DNA from: Isoetes taiwanensis
Lineage: Eukaryota; Streptophyta; Lycopodiopsida; Isoetales; Isoetaceae
Assembly (NCBI GenBank): GCA_021234155.1
Contig: JAJEKV010000021.1
Span: 14,569,760-14,633,759 of the forward strand
Direction: 5' to 3'
Length of the DNA: 64,000 nucleotides
In this document: in pieces, positions 1 through 11,770 of the stretch
Numbering within the stretch: position 1 is the stretch's first letter
Layout of the letters: the number at the start of each line of letters is the position of its first letter
The notes under the pieces: generated by a model
Told to the model about the DNA's origin: nothing
The model's database searches: none
Seen by the model: only the letters and a program-made list of their open reading frames with translations
Program-made: the position numbers and the translations under genes

Positions 1-6
1 CGTAAG

Positions 7-74
7 CAAAAGAATACCAAATAATCACTACGACGTAACTCAAAAGAATACCAAATAATCACTACGACGTAACT
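7..74. repeat. 34-bp tandem duplication
   Basis: Positions 7-40 and 41-74 are identical 34-bp units in direct tandem. This is a simple local duplication with no coding content. Confidence 0.9.
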
Positions 75-183
75 GTATAAAGAATGCAAAACAAAAGTAT
101 ACTTCTTTCATGAAGTAGAACAAACATATCTTTCTATGTGGACATATATGCACATATATATTCGCCTGTTAATCCAAATGAAA

Positions 184-332
184 TTTGCAAATTTACTACA
201 CATAGCTCTCGAATAAACATACAACCAATTTAACCTCTACTACTTCTCCACGAGAGCAACACTAAACTCAACAATTAATTTGCAAGTTTAGTTCACATGG
301 CTCTATAATAAACATACAACCAATTTAACCTC
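184..332. repeat. Imperfect direct repeat, about 54 bp twice
   Basis: Positions 184-237 and 279-332 share a diverged unit ending in the same AT-rich 25-bp stretch (ataaacatacaaccaattta core). The whole of 1-340 is AT-rich and non-coding and abuts the truncated gypsy reading frame. It is probably a separate insertion or the scar of one. Confidence 0.7.
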
Positions 333-343
333 ACCAAAGATTA

Positions 344-3129
344 AAAGATCTTTTGCATACCTTTAAGGATGTTTTTCCAGAAGAGTTACCTGAGGGACCA
401 CCACCCTCACGGGGTGTCGAGCACGAAATTGAGCTTGAACCTGGGGTCAAGCCCATGGCACATGCTCCCTACCGATTAAGTCCTCTAGAACTTGAAGAGG
501 TTAAAAAGCAAGTGAGGGAATTGTTAAGCAAAGGTTTTGTACGACCAAGTAAATCACCTTTTGCGAGTCTCGTTTTACTTGTTAAGAAAAAGGACGGTAC
601 TATGCGGATGTGCATAGATTACCGAGCGCTTAACAAGGCAACTGTAAAGGATAGATATCCTTTACCCCGGATCGATGATATTCTGGATCATCTTGGGGGT
701 GCCAAATGGTTTACCAAGATTGACCTCCACAGTGGATATCATCAGATTAAGATTCGGGAAGGGGACGAAGCTAAAACTGCATTCAGAACTCATCAAGGAC
801 ATTATGAGTTCCTCGTTATGCCATTTGGGCTCGGCTAATGAATCAAGTGTTCTCTGAGCAGGTGGACAAGTTTGTCGAGGTCTTTTTAGATGATATTCTC
901 ATCTATTCGCAAACTGTTGAAGAACATTTTGCTCATTTGGAACACGTTCTTCGGGTTTTGCGGGACCACAAGCTCTATGCCAAGATTTCCAAATGTGATT
1001 TCTTTAAGCAACGAGTGGCTTATTTGGGACATATCCTGTCTAGTGACGGTGTGTCCCCAGATCCCACTAAGGTACAAGTGGTACAGCAATGGCTCCCGCC
1101 GGAAAACGTGACAGAGTTACGCAGTTTTGTGGGATTAGCCACGTACTACCGTAAATTTCTACCTAATTTTTCTAAAGTTGTTGCTCCTCTCATTGATCTT
1201 TTGAAGAAAGATCACGATTTTGTGTGGGGGAGAGAGCAGCAAGAGGCATTTCGGCGCATTAAGGATTTGCTAGTGAGCAGTCCTATGCTAAAAGTGCCCG
1301 ATTTGAATCAGGCATTTGAGGCTTATACTGACGCTTGCGGGCAAGCAGTAGGTGCAGTATTGATGCAGCAGGGTCATGTGGTGGCTGTTGAAAGTCGAAA
1401 AATAAGTCCTGCGGAAAGGAATTATGCAACTTATGAACAAGAGTTGCTGGCCATTGTGCATGCGTTAAAGACGTGGAGGCACTACTTGCGTAGTGGGACG
1501 AGCCAATAACCGCGCAAGTTTATCGTCTATACCGACCATAAACCATTGAGGTTCTTGCAAAGTCAAGCCGAAATTAGCCCGAAACAGGCTAAGTGGCTAG
1601 ACTTCCTCCATGAGTTCCATTTTTCCATTGAGCATACGCCGGGCAAAAATAATCCAGTTGCCGATGCATTATCAAGGGTTAAGCATATAAATACCTTAAC
1701 GACTTTGGCAAGTGATCTTATACAAAGGATCAAGGATGCGTATCCTGAGGATCAGCAAGATCCAGCAATGGTCAAGCTCGGGGAGCTGTGGATTGAGCAA
1801 GAGGGTTTGCATATCTATAAAGGAAGGATTTATGTTCCTTCAAGTGGGGACCTTAGGGAGTCAATTCTACGTGAGCACCATGGCACTCCACAAGCTGGGC
1901 ATGGAGGTGAATGGAAGACGTATGAGTTGGCTAAGAGGTTCTACTACTGGCCAGAGTTGCAATGTCAAGTCAAGGACTTGGTAAGTCACTGCTTGGTGTG
2001 TCAAGCGGTGAAGGCGGATCATGGAAAAACTCCAAGATTGTTACAACCTCTCCCTATATCAAATGAACGCTGGGAAAGCATGAGTATGGACTTCATAGTC
2101 GTATTACCTAGAACTGCTAGGCAACATACTCAGATTTTGGTAATAGTGGATCGGTTAACCAAGTATGCTAAGTTTATAGCATTGAAAGGGGAGGCTACGG
2201 GATACGACGTAGCAGTTGCCTATATGCAAAACATATTTCCAACTTTTGGACTACCCCTGTCCATTGTAAGTGATCGAGATACTAAGTTCACGGGTCACTT
2301 CTGGAGGGATCTCATGAAAGGATTGAGGATCCGATTATACATGAGTAGTGGTAATCATCCACAAACGGATGGGCAAACTGAGCGCATAGACATGAACATG
2401 TTGCGAAGTTTTGTCCACGAGAAGCAGTCTAGGTGGGAAGATTATTTACCCTATCTAGAGTTCACTTATAATAATAGCCATCAAACGGGAATTCAGATGA
2501 CTCCCTTTGTGGCTATGATGGGCCGAAACCCAAGGGCTTATTCTGGTATGCATAAGTACCTTAGAACCGAAGTTGCCGTACACATGCTTCATGATATGGA
2601 TGCAATCCTGCGGCAGTGCAAGCAAGCATTGTGAAAAGCTCAAGATAGGGCACGAGCGCCTGCTAATCAGCATAGACGAGATATTTCTTATGCGGAAGGT
2701 GATTACATTTTCTTACAGGTCTTTTATCCTTCGGCATTAAGAATGAACACATTGCGGCCTTTAACCAAAGGTCGGGTGCCTAAACTTACTCCGCGGTATG
2801 CTGGACCTTTTAGGATTACTAAATGGATCGGGGAAATAGCGTATGAGTTGAACTTACCACAGGAAGTAGGGATCCATCCTGTGTTTCATGTAAGTCAGCT
2901 GAAGAGGGCTATACTGGATACCGCTAACGTGGTTAGTCCGCAAAGTATACCGATCGTCTTAAACTCCTCTGTAACGCCAGAATGTCTTTTAGATAAAAGA
3001 GTTCGGCAGCTGTGCAATAGGGATGTGGTAGAACATCTGGTCCAGTGGCAGGACCAGTCTCCTGAGGATGCCACCTGGGAGACGGAGGAATTTGTGCAGC
3101 AGTTCCCTCATCTAAAGGATCAACCTTGA
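344..3129 (+). pseudogene. Gypsy polyprotein remnant (RT-RNaseH-integrase-chromodomain)
   Basis: Reverse transcriptase begins at about 344 with the [10 protein letters not shown] entry motif, [18 protein letters not shown] and the DLHSGYHQI core. The catalytic FLDDILIYS box lies near 881-910. RNase H follows (about 1300-1500, TDACGQAVGAVL), then integrase with an HHCC zinc finger (about 1870-2005), a catalytic MDF, SDRDTKF and the GNHPQTDGQTER segment. The last part (2743-3129) has the YAGPFRI and HPVFHVSQLK motifs and a degenerate chromodomain (about residues 80-125). Breaks: about nine residues after VMPFGL are missing at 834-838, with a stop; a stop lies at 1507; another lies at 2632. The reading frame otherwise resumes each time, so decay is moderate. 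Replication-defective remnant. Confidence 0.93.
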
Positions 3130-3140
3130 GGGCAAGGTCC

Positions 3141-3157
3141 AAAAGGAGGGGGAGGAA
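3141..3157 (+). other. Polypurine tract
   Basis: A 17-base run of purines only sits immediately before the TGTTACA start of the 3' LTR. This is where plus-strand priming occurs in LTR retrotransposons. Confidence 0.85.
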
Positions 3158-4165
3158 TGTTACAGGTGCTCCCAAGGGCATAGCCGGAATCGGGCCCTTG
3201 ACGGACGTCCATGAGCACGGGAGTATTATTGGTCGCGATTGTCGGGCAGTTGTGATTTAATGGGCCGTGTTGACTGTAATCAGTCTACGGTGACGAGATG
3301 CGGGGTAAATGGTAATAAAGGCTAGCGGCGGTTAATGGTTCACTAGGGGGCGCTAATATTATTAAATATTAGTGCGGCAAGAGCTAGCAGGGATTGACCG
3401 GGGCAGAGGACCCATAAGCTTACATGGTTAACATTAGAAATTAATGTTAATGTAAGGCCCTAGGGGCCAATGTTATTTAAATGTAAGTTCGAAGGTTAAT
3501 TATGGTTTTAATGAAACATTAAAATGACACATGGCGTGAAATGGTTCGATGGGTTTCTTAAACCTGATATATCAGGGAGACGAAATCGTGGATGGAGAAT
3601 CCGGCTGCCAGATCTCTAAAAGGGGCTATAGTGCATGGATTCGGGTCAAGTAAAGGCCTGATCTGGCCGGTTTTGGGCATGCAAGACTGCTTGTGAGCTC
3701 AAGTGGGCGGATTATAAAGCCTACAGGGAGGATTGAGCGAGGATACAGAACTGGGTTAGTGGAATAGGCAGCCGATTCTGCTAGGATTGATCTGTGTTTG
3801 ATTCAAGAACCATGCTTTGGGTTCGGATTTGGAATCCGAAGTGGATAGTATGGCCCTAAGGTAGTCTGATTCTGCCAGGAGCCGGATCAGCACTGGACCC
3901 ATACAGTCGGATTGCAGCGAAGGGCTGTGTATACGATCACAGAGCAGATTGCTACTGCCAAAGATCGGTCAGGGTGAAGCATCCTATAGGTGCTGACCAT
4001 TGGGGGATTCTCTAAAGGAATCCGGGCTTCTGTGTGAAAGTTCACATAGCAGTAAGCCGATAAGATTAGCGAGGGGGATCCGGGATCCAAGGTGCGGGTG
4101 GAAGCTAGTCGGCGTTAACACGCGGGCAGAGATTGTTCTTAAGGAAAAAATTTTGCGTTGTAACA
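3158..4165 (+). repeat. Gypsy 3' LTR (1008 bp)
   Basis: It starts TGTTACA and ends TGTAACA, a perfect 7-bp terminal inverted repeat, directly after a polypurine tract. The base following the LTR continues a minus-strand gypsy RT reading frame, which fixes the right boundary. The matching 5' LTR is not in the window, so the target duplication (expected TTCAT, 4166-4170) cannot be checked here. Confidence 0.88.
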
Positions 4166-4410
4166 TTCATGGAGCCCTTGATTGGTTCGAAAAGCCGCAT
4201 TTGGCTCATCCCATTCCCGAATGCTAATTTGATAATATTCGCTTTGTAGATCGATCTTAGAGCAGTATTTCGCTCCTATTAACTGATCCACGATATCATC
4301 GATTCTGTGCATTGTGTAATGATCCTTGATCGTAGCTTTATTTAAGGCTCTATAGTCTATATACATGCGCATGGTCCCATCCTTTTTCTTTACAAGGATT
4401 ACCGGTTTAC
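4166..4410 (-). pseudogene. Gypsy reverse transcriptase fragment, interrupted by an LTR
   Basis: Read on the minus strand it gives [21 protein letters not shown], then [20 protein letters not shown] and the end of RT motif 3 ([11 protein letters not shown]). It stops exactly where the 3158-4165 LTR begins. It is related to, but diverged from, the RT at 555-800 on the other strand. Older target of the nested insertion. Confidence 0.88.
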
Positions 4411-4639
4411 TAGTCAATTTGCTGAGTGCCAGTGAATTCGATAAGAAACTTGGGTTCTCTGTGCTATTCACTGGTGGATTTGTTCACATACTTCAAAAAA
4501 ATCCTTTGTCTCAAGGGTATTTGAATGATGAGGTCTATATATTCTTCAAGACAGAGTAGCTAGTACTAGTTTTATTTCTCAAGAGGCTTCTATGACTAGA
4601 GTAGTACCGCAGTCCCCCGAATCTCTCTCAAGCAGAATT

Positions 4640-7007
4640 TTACGCAACTTTTCCATTGCAATTGGTGCATTCTGACATATGTTACTTGCCTATTGATTCT
4701 TTGGGTGGCAACATGCATTTCTTTTTGTAAATGACTTTAGTAGGTCTACATGGGTATATCCTATAAAACTAAAGTCTCAAGCTTTTGCTGCATATAAAAA
4801 AATTAGTTCTATGGTGGAAAATGAGTGTTCTACTACTATCAAAGTCTTAAGGGACAGATAATGGAAAGGAGTATTTGTCAACTGAATTTTAAGCATACTT
4901 AGACAACAAGGGAATACATCATGAGCTCATAGTGCCCCATGCTCATTCTCAAAATGGGGTAGCAGAGCGTAAGAATCGCTCACTGCTAGATTGTAGTACG
5001 CTCAAGAATTCAAACTTTTGGGCAGAAGCAGTCATGGTTCATTCTATGTGTCAAATCGTGCATCAACTAAGCTTAAAGGATATCACACCATTTGAGGCAT
5101 TGTACAAACTCAAGCCAGATATATCTCATTAAAAAGTTTTTGGATGCTTAGCATATGCTTTATATCCTCGGGAAATTTTACAGATAAATGGTAAACTTTT
5201 TGACAGGGCAAATAAAGTTATTTTTATTGGATATGCTTGTAACATAAAAGCTTGGAGATGTTATGATCCAATTCATAAGAAAGTCTTTGCATCAAGGAGT
5301 GTCCATTTTGTCGAGGAAGGAGTTTATTCACAAGATTCTTGCAAGCCAAATCAAGTGGATTATAAGCAGAGAATATGAAATCTTTTCTTGGATGGTACAT
5401 ACATTGAAATACAAGAACCTATGTCTCATGATAATTCGCCTCAGGTATCTTCCATTACTATTCCAGTTGATAATCCTATTACTTTTGCTGAAGGATCTGT
5501 TGTGCTGATTCTATTTGGTGATCATCAAGATTAGCTTTGCTTCCTAAAGTGGATTATTTTACAGGATCTGCTTACTGTAATCTTGCTGTAATAAGAAAAG
5601 TTCTTCATGACAAAGAACCTCTAAGTTATCAGCAAGCTATAAAGCATGACCATTGGATGAAAGCTATGAAAGAAGAGTTAGATATGCTGCACAAACAAGA
5701 GACTTGGGAGTTAGTACCAGCACCCTGCGAAAAGAATATCATTGGAGCAAAATGGATGTTTCATACCAAGTATCATGCAGATGGCACATTGTCCAGACAC
5801 AAAGTTAGGTTAGTAGCTAAAGGTTATACACCATAAGAAGGATTTGATTATAGTGATGTATTTGCTCATGTTGTCAGACTTGATACATTAAGGGTAGTGT
5901 TAGCATTAGCTGCAAATCAAGGCTGGAAGGTTTTTTAGCTAGATTTTAAGAGTGCCTTCCTGAATGGGAACTTAGAAGAAGAGTTATATATGCAGCAACC
6001 ACCTGGATTTATCCATAAGGATAAACCGGAGTATGTGTGTAATCTTAAAACGAGCCTATATGATCTTAAGCAGACACCTAGATGCCAGAATCAAAAGATT
6101 AATTCTTCTATTGTTGATATGGGTTATGGCAGATCACATGCAGATCCTAACCTATATTTTAAAATTGAAGAAGACAGAGTATCTACCATGCTACTATATG
6201 TAGATGATACCGTTATGACTGGGAGTGCAGATTCACTTATATAAGATATAAAAAAAGGATCTTAAAGTCTCATTTGAAGTGGCAGACTTGGGGTTAATGC
6301 ATTGTTGTCTTGGTCTAGAAGTGTGGCAAACAGAAATAGATATCCTTCTTTCTCAAAAAAAATATATCTTCGAAGTGATGGGACAATTTTTTATGCAAGA
6401 GTGTAAACTTGCTTTATTACCTTGAGAGTTAAATCTCAAACTGTCCTTAGAAGCAGACCAGGAGAATGCAGATATCACACTTTATAGGCAATTAGTGGGT
6501 GCAGTATTTTATGTTGAGAATAGCAGACCTGATATTGTTTATGTACTAGGAGATCTGTCAATGTTTATGACTAGACATAAAACTCCTCATTGGAAAGTAG
6601 CTAAGAAGGTGTTGCAATATCTGAAAGGTACAAGCAAGGAAGGTCTTCACTATACTTGAGTATCTGGTCCTAAATTGAGGTTGTATTCTGATTCAGACAT
6701 GGCCTCTACAGATCTTAAAATGAAAAAGTGTTTAACTGAATATGTATCTTTCTTTGGAAATAATGCAGTCAGTTGGAAATCAAAGAAACAAGGCTCAAAT
6801 AGTATCAGCACCATTGAAGTAGAATTGAAAGCTCTCACAATGACTGTTCAAGAGCTTCTATGGCTAGTACATTTTTATGAAGATCTTTGTCTAAATGTCA
6901 TACTAGCTTATCTATATTGTGATAATAGTGAGGCCATTTCGCATGTTAAACATTACAAAATGCATTTGAAAATTAAACATCTGGATATTGTGTTAGGAAG
7001 TGTTTAA
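4640..7007 (+). pseudogene. Ty1/copia polyprotein remnant (integrase-RT-RNaseH)
   Basis: The integrase core starts near 4650 (PLQLVHSD) and continues at about 4855-5130 with DNGKEYLSTEF and AHSQNGVAERKNR. The GAG-POL linker (FGCLAYALYP, 5140-5340) follows. RT runs from 5540 to 6250 with EPLSYQQAIKHDHWMKAMKEE, GAKWMFHTKY, a broken DFKSAFLNG segment (about 5940-5970, preceded by a TAG), MQQPPGF and the catalytic YVDDTV near 6200. RNase H (6670-7007) carries SDSDMA, and S-T-I-E-V-E where STAEAE is usual. At least eight stops or frameshifts occur. No LTR is recognisable on either side. Confidence 0.92.
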
Positions 7008-9240
7008 TCATGAAGTCAGACAAAATCACCAACGTTGCACCCTTTATTTGGGCATCCATTAAATATGCATAGAATTAATTCTTATGAAAATGCTGCAATT
7101 TATTGGTGCTTCCATCTTATCTTATCTTAGTTCCCTTGCATATGCTTGCAATTTAAATCAACAACTAATTTAAGTACAACCAAAAAAAGAAAGCGAACCC
7201 TATAAGGGAACATGACGCAAAGCCCTTTCAGCCATATTGAATGCTGAGAAAGGTAATATGCATATAACGGAATCAAGACTGTAAGCACCACCTATAAAAA
7301 TCACCAGTTCTTCAGTAAAAGCTTGCTTGAATTAGAAGGTACTTCACAAAAGTCAGAGATGTTCAAGCTTCAAGTTGTTGACTTTCCACAACCTACAATA
7401 GATTAATAATTTCGTGAGAAGCGAGAGACAGAGAAATAAGCAAATAAATGAATGATATTATCAATCTCAAACTCTTAAGATAATAGAAGTCGTCCAAAGG
7501 ATATGCTATTTCCGCTATTAAAAACGAGCAAAATAAACAAATGGGGATGTCAAATACTAATCTACATGAAACTTCAAAGAAGTAGTATTGTTACAACCGA
7601 CAACATTTCAATTAATACAATGGATCAATTGCAGGCATTAGGCAAACCAAAAACTTGTATACTTGCCAGAGCATGAAAAAGATATGATAAGTATAAAAAC
7701 CCATTTTATAGGCTTCCAAAAACTCTGCATATGTAGCAGGTTTGATGTCATTGAACTTGGCCAGTAGATATTTTTTTTTTTTAATGGGTGGCAGATACAT
7801 TCATCATTAAATCGTGAAAATAAATGCATAAATCTGAGGTGCAGATTTAAAATCTAGAGGAAAAACCAGTCCCTCTATGCAAAGCTACTTGAAAGCCTCA
7901 GATGATCTACATACAAAAGGAACCTCTGATTCTAATTCTAAATCAGCAATATGAACAACATGAGCTTGTTTTTGCAGAGCTGCCTTCTTAAGTAGAACAT
8001 GCGTCCAACCATTATTATGACTTTTAAGTTGCCCAATGCACCGGGCAGGCTCAACTGCATTGAAGACAAAAGGAGCCATTGCAGCAGAAGCTAATGGAAC
8101 TTCTGTCTATGCACAATGTGATTTCTCCATAGTGTGCCATCGTATTAAGTGCTACTCTGTCTTACACACACAATGTAGTCACAGGTACAGCAAATGGGAC
8201 AATAGCATGTGATGCCTCTTGGTCCAGAAAGAATGTTTTATCACATCAATAATAACTTTACAGGTGAGCACCAATGCTGCATTCTGAAGGAACAAAATAC
8301 ACGACGATTGACAGTAAAGGGACGGAAAAGTTTCAGAATGCACACACGCAAAAATGATCACAAGAGGCAAAAGGTTGAAAACACATGCACAAAAAAATGC
8401 TCATACATCAATTCCCCCAACGTAATGCTTTGAAACAAATACAAAAGGTAGACACATGTAACAGTAAGAATTGTTCAATATTTAGAATGATTTTCCAAGC
8501 TTCCAACTTAGACAACCCATGAACAATGTATATCATGCATTACACATAATATAACTTCAAATATTCCCAGGATACAAAGGTCCAAATCACCTTCAATATA
8601 CCAGAGTGAATTTAGATGAATTTATGACATGACCGTAAAATATTTTCAAGCATTTCCATCAGTTTCAAAATAAAAACACATCATCTATTTGTAAAGTGAA
8701 ATCCACTGTTGTAAAAGAGATAACATGCATGGATATTTCATATTTTGGGCAATAAAATTATTTAACCCAAAGTAAGGACATCTTGGCTGTTGCAATTATC
8801 TTGATAGAGATAAAAACATGCATCCTTGTACAGTAATATCTCAGTGCAAGTATATCCCATTCTAGAGTCAAGAAACTACCCAAAAATGAAAAAAAAAGAC
8901 TTATCCATGATATGGCCACTTGTACAAATTCTCTTAGGACACATGTTTGAAAATGACTTTTTTAATTTCGGCAATGTTGTCGAAGATGAACAACAAAAGC
9001 AATGATCTATATTCCAAAATGGATATTTTTCAGCGGGATTTAGTGCAGTTGACAGTGGCAGCTTCAAATAACAAAAAATAAAGAATGCAAGAGTGGCAAG
9101 CTTACCCAAGAATTGAAGAGAATGAAGCTATAGCTCCAACTGATATATATATAGCATAAGAAAGCAAGGTTCTTGATGAATTTTTACTCGCTCGAATAGA
9201 ATGAATGGGGAAGACAGAAATGGAAGAGAGCTTTAATGCA
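7008..9240. other. AT-rich stretch without a recognisable gene
   Basis: Nothing conserved is seen on either strand. The only open frame with a good start context is 7885-8079 on the minus strand (64 aa, ATG preceded by ctgca), which I cannot assign. A T10 run is near 7770. Possibly low-copy intergenic DNA or intron. Confidence 0.5.
7885..8079 (-). CDS. Small open frame, 64 aa, unassigned
   Basis: It begins MAPFVFNAVEPARC and ends SSEAFK, with a favourable ATG context. The middle (NNGWTHVLLKKAALQKQ) is amphipathic, with no signal peptide or membrane segment. No homologous family is recognised and no neighbouring exon could be identified. It may be one exon of a spliced gene or chance. Reported because its codon use is plausible. 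Confidence 0.2.
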   Translation of the reverse strand: MAPFVFNAVEPARCIGQLKSHNNGWTHVLLKKAALQKQAHVVHIADLELESEVPFVCRSSEAFK

Positions 9241-9508
9241 ATTTCTCGAGTATGACTGCAGCATTCTTCACGTCTTAATAAAAGGGTGTGTCCTTTTAAA
9301 CTAAAACCAAATTTGTATCAGAACTTTCAAATAAAAGATATGCCAAAAAAACGATATCATTTGCTTAATACGCCAATTTCGTTCGAAAGAGCAATAATAG
9401 AAAGCCCGATCTGACACAAATATGGATCTCGATCACACATGTAAATGTTTTGTATTCTACAAACGGCCAAGGGAAAAATTATGTGCCCACCTTCAATAAT
9501 AAATGGCA

Positions 9509-9636
9509 CCTTGCTATTTTTCCTTGATATCAAGAACGACACCCCAGAATCCCAGAATTTTGACTGGGGCATCTAAGCACATCCTAGAATTTAGATTGGG
9601 GTGTCGTTCTTACAATATGAAAATAGGGTAGCAAGG
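9509..9636. repeat. Imperfect inverted repeat, 42-bp arms
   Basis: 9509-9550 pairs with the reverse complement of 9595-9636; the inner 16 bases around aagaacgacacccca match perfectly. The 44-bp loop and AT-rich surroundings suggest a small fold-back or MITE remnant. Short GGAATGTCGGATTG-like direct repeats follow at 9658-9720. Confidence 0.7.
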
Positions 9637-9639
9637 ATT

Positions 9640-11436
9640 TGGCAGGGTAAAAAGCGCTGGAATGTCAGATTAAAAGGTGGAATGTTGGATGAAGACCCCG
9701 GAATGTCGGATTGAATCAGAGAATGCACAATAACATTTCTTCCCGTCCGTGAGTTGAAAATAGTTTAACATTCTTGAAAAGAAAATGGTTTACATGGCAT
9801 GTGGTGATTTGCAGACACAAAAATCCTTGCTACGTGTTTTTACGGATTTTGATTTTTTCTTGTGTCCAAAAATGCAAAAAACTTGGGCCCATATTGCCAT
9901 AAAAAAATGCAAAAATATTTATCACCGCCAGAATTGAGTCAGCAATTATAGCCCTTAGACTATGAGATAGGCCTCAAGATGCCAATTCAAAAACCCACTC
10001 TCTCTATTAACGAATTGCCCCTTTAACAGGGGGCAACTCAACAAAACAAAACACAACCTTATTCCCATTTAAGACGATGCAGAATCAAGAATGGTGCGAA
10101 GAGGAGGCATCATGCGAAAGGATAAAAAAAAAAACTCCGCCCTTTCAGGTATTTGAGAAAAATCTAGTGATAAAACCTCGATAAAGGGCTCCCTAAGAGG
10201 TCCAGGCTATCAAAACTAGTGTAGAGCCAAGAGGGTGAGAAAATCAAAGACAGAGCTGAAAATGGCATTTATCTAACTCAATGCAACAAGCAGCTCTCAA
10301 TAGGAAGTATTTTGGCCTAAATCAGAAAAACCCAAAAACTCGTTGGGCATTAGAAAGCTGATTATAAATAAGTCAAAGCAGCAGGACTATTATCTTAGAA
10401 ACAATCAGCAGACTCGAGATTTGTCAGGTTTAAAGGGGTATTTTTGTGAAACTTGCTTTGCTTTTGGATTGAGAGATCTTTCTGTAGTATTTTTTTAGGC
10501 AATACGATTTCTCTACGCTCTGTATTTGGCTTTTAGGGCTTGAATTTTGTGCTTGTTGGGATGTTGAAGCATGGCAGCAGCTGGATTACTTCTAAATTGG
10601 TATGATCTTATCTCTGTATTTGCGAATGTGTATTTCTGTGTATTTCTCAAATAAAAAAGAGGTCAAGTTTGTTTCATGCCTACTTTCAAATACCTGCAAT
10701 AGGCATTTGCCTTTTCCTGGTAAGCCTTGCCTTGATCGATGGGACTGGAGATGTGTTGGGAAGATTATTTGGGTGGCTCTTGAAACCAAGCTTTGGTACA
10801 TGCGATTTCTTCTATTGTGGTCTATCATAGGTTATGGATGCCCTCGTACAAATACTTGGGATTAGTGCTTGATAAAACTTTCAGATGGAACAAATGCAAT
10901 GAACAAAGAAGACATGGTGGTCTTAATCTCTTTATGCTATGCAAAGAAGCTATGGGAAAGCATGTGTATTGAATATGAGTATGAAAAAGATGTTGTACAA
11001 AGTTCTAGTGCAATGTTCGAATTGTGGTACATGCTCTTTGTATTAAACTTGTTAATAAAGTTACTAAAATTTCTCTATCTAGAACATAATTTCCATGTAC
11101 AACTAGAATCACCTTTTCTTTGCAACATTCTGGAAGTGTTGACAATGACAACAAAAGCATGCCATTGCATGTGGACCTTGCTGTATTCTTTGAGAAAGAA
11201 TCTGCTCTTGCTCTAGAAAATGATCAACTGTAGTACATGGATTTGTGCAGCAAGATATTGCCATTGCGCAGCAAAGCATTTGTGGAGTAAGATTTTGTGA
11301 ATTTTCTATATATATTTAAACCACACTAAATTGCAGTGGCTTCTAATAGAGAGAAAAGAACCTTATTAATAATGACATACTTTTCAAGGCATATAGAGGT
11401 AGACTTCTAAATGCAATAAGTTTCGAGAACCAATCG
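9640..11436. other. Stretch without a secure gene
   Basis: No protein family is recognised. At 10571-10599 there is a possible tiny first exon (ATG GCA GCA GCT, donor gtatga) preceded by a leader-like T/G-rich segment, but no matching downstream exon was found. 10602-11216 has open frames on the plus strand with no recognised similarity. Confidence 0.4.
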
Positions 11437-11460
11437 TTTTTTTTTTTTTTTTTTTTTTTT
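11437..11460. repeat. Poly(T) run, 24 bases
   Basis: An uninterrupted run of 24 T. Read on the minus strand it could be the poly(A) tail of a retroposon, but no body is recognisable upstream. Confidence 0.85.
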
Positions 11461-11626
11461 CAAAAGCCAAAAGGGGTTATCTTTTCCGTGTGGACCTTGG
11501 TTTTCATTTTTGGCATGCATATGCAGCATGCATTTTTACATGCCTACGCCCTTGTCACATGCGCATTCGACATGCACATGCAACATGTTCTTTATATATT
11601 TATTATATTGGATTTTCATTGCACTT

Positions 11627-11760
11627 GGGCCTTTGGTGTAGTGGTAAAGCACGCTAGTTCTGGAATAGCTATATCTCAAGTTCGACATTGTTCAGAGTCA
11701 CATTATATATAGTTTTGTCTTATGGCATCTATGTATTAAAATATGATTTATATGTGTCAT
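11627..11760 (+). mobile_element. tRNA-headed SINE, copy A
   Basis: The head GGGCCTTTGGTGTAGTGG contains a pol III A box (tggtgtagtgg, 11636-11646). A B-box-like aagttcgacat lies at 11679-11689, the spacing of a tRNA. It matches the reverse-strand element at 30400-30535 through the head and the following GAGTYNCATTATRTATAG segment. It is not a functional tRNA: no acceptor stem pairs. The 3' end is indistinct. Confidence 0.7.
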
Positions 11761-11770
11761 TAAACAATGG

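Larger units (their letters stand above)
338..4165 (+). mobile_element. 5'-truncated Ty3/gypsy LTR retrotransposon
   Basis: The order RT, RNase H, integrase, chromodomain-like tail, polypurine tract, 3' LTR is that of a plant chromovirus-type gypsy element. Gag, protease and the 5' LTR are missing: the coding similarity starts abruptly at the beginning of RT. The 3' LTR ends inside another gypsy RT fragment on the minus strand, so this copy landed in an older element. Several frame interruptions make it non-autonomous. Confidence 0.92.

Noticed and set aside
8876-9109. 77-codon minus-strand frame with a signal-peptide-like start
   Set aside because: Only the hydrophobic start is suggestive; the rest is low-complexity Ser/Phe/Lys and no neighbouring exon is found.
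11627-11700. Possible functional tRNA gene
   Set aside because: A and B boxes are present, but no acceptor stem or anticodon arm folds and the body matches a SINE seen elsewhere in the window.
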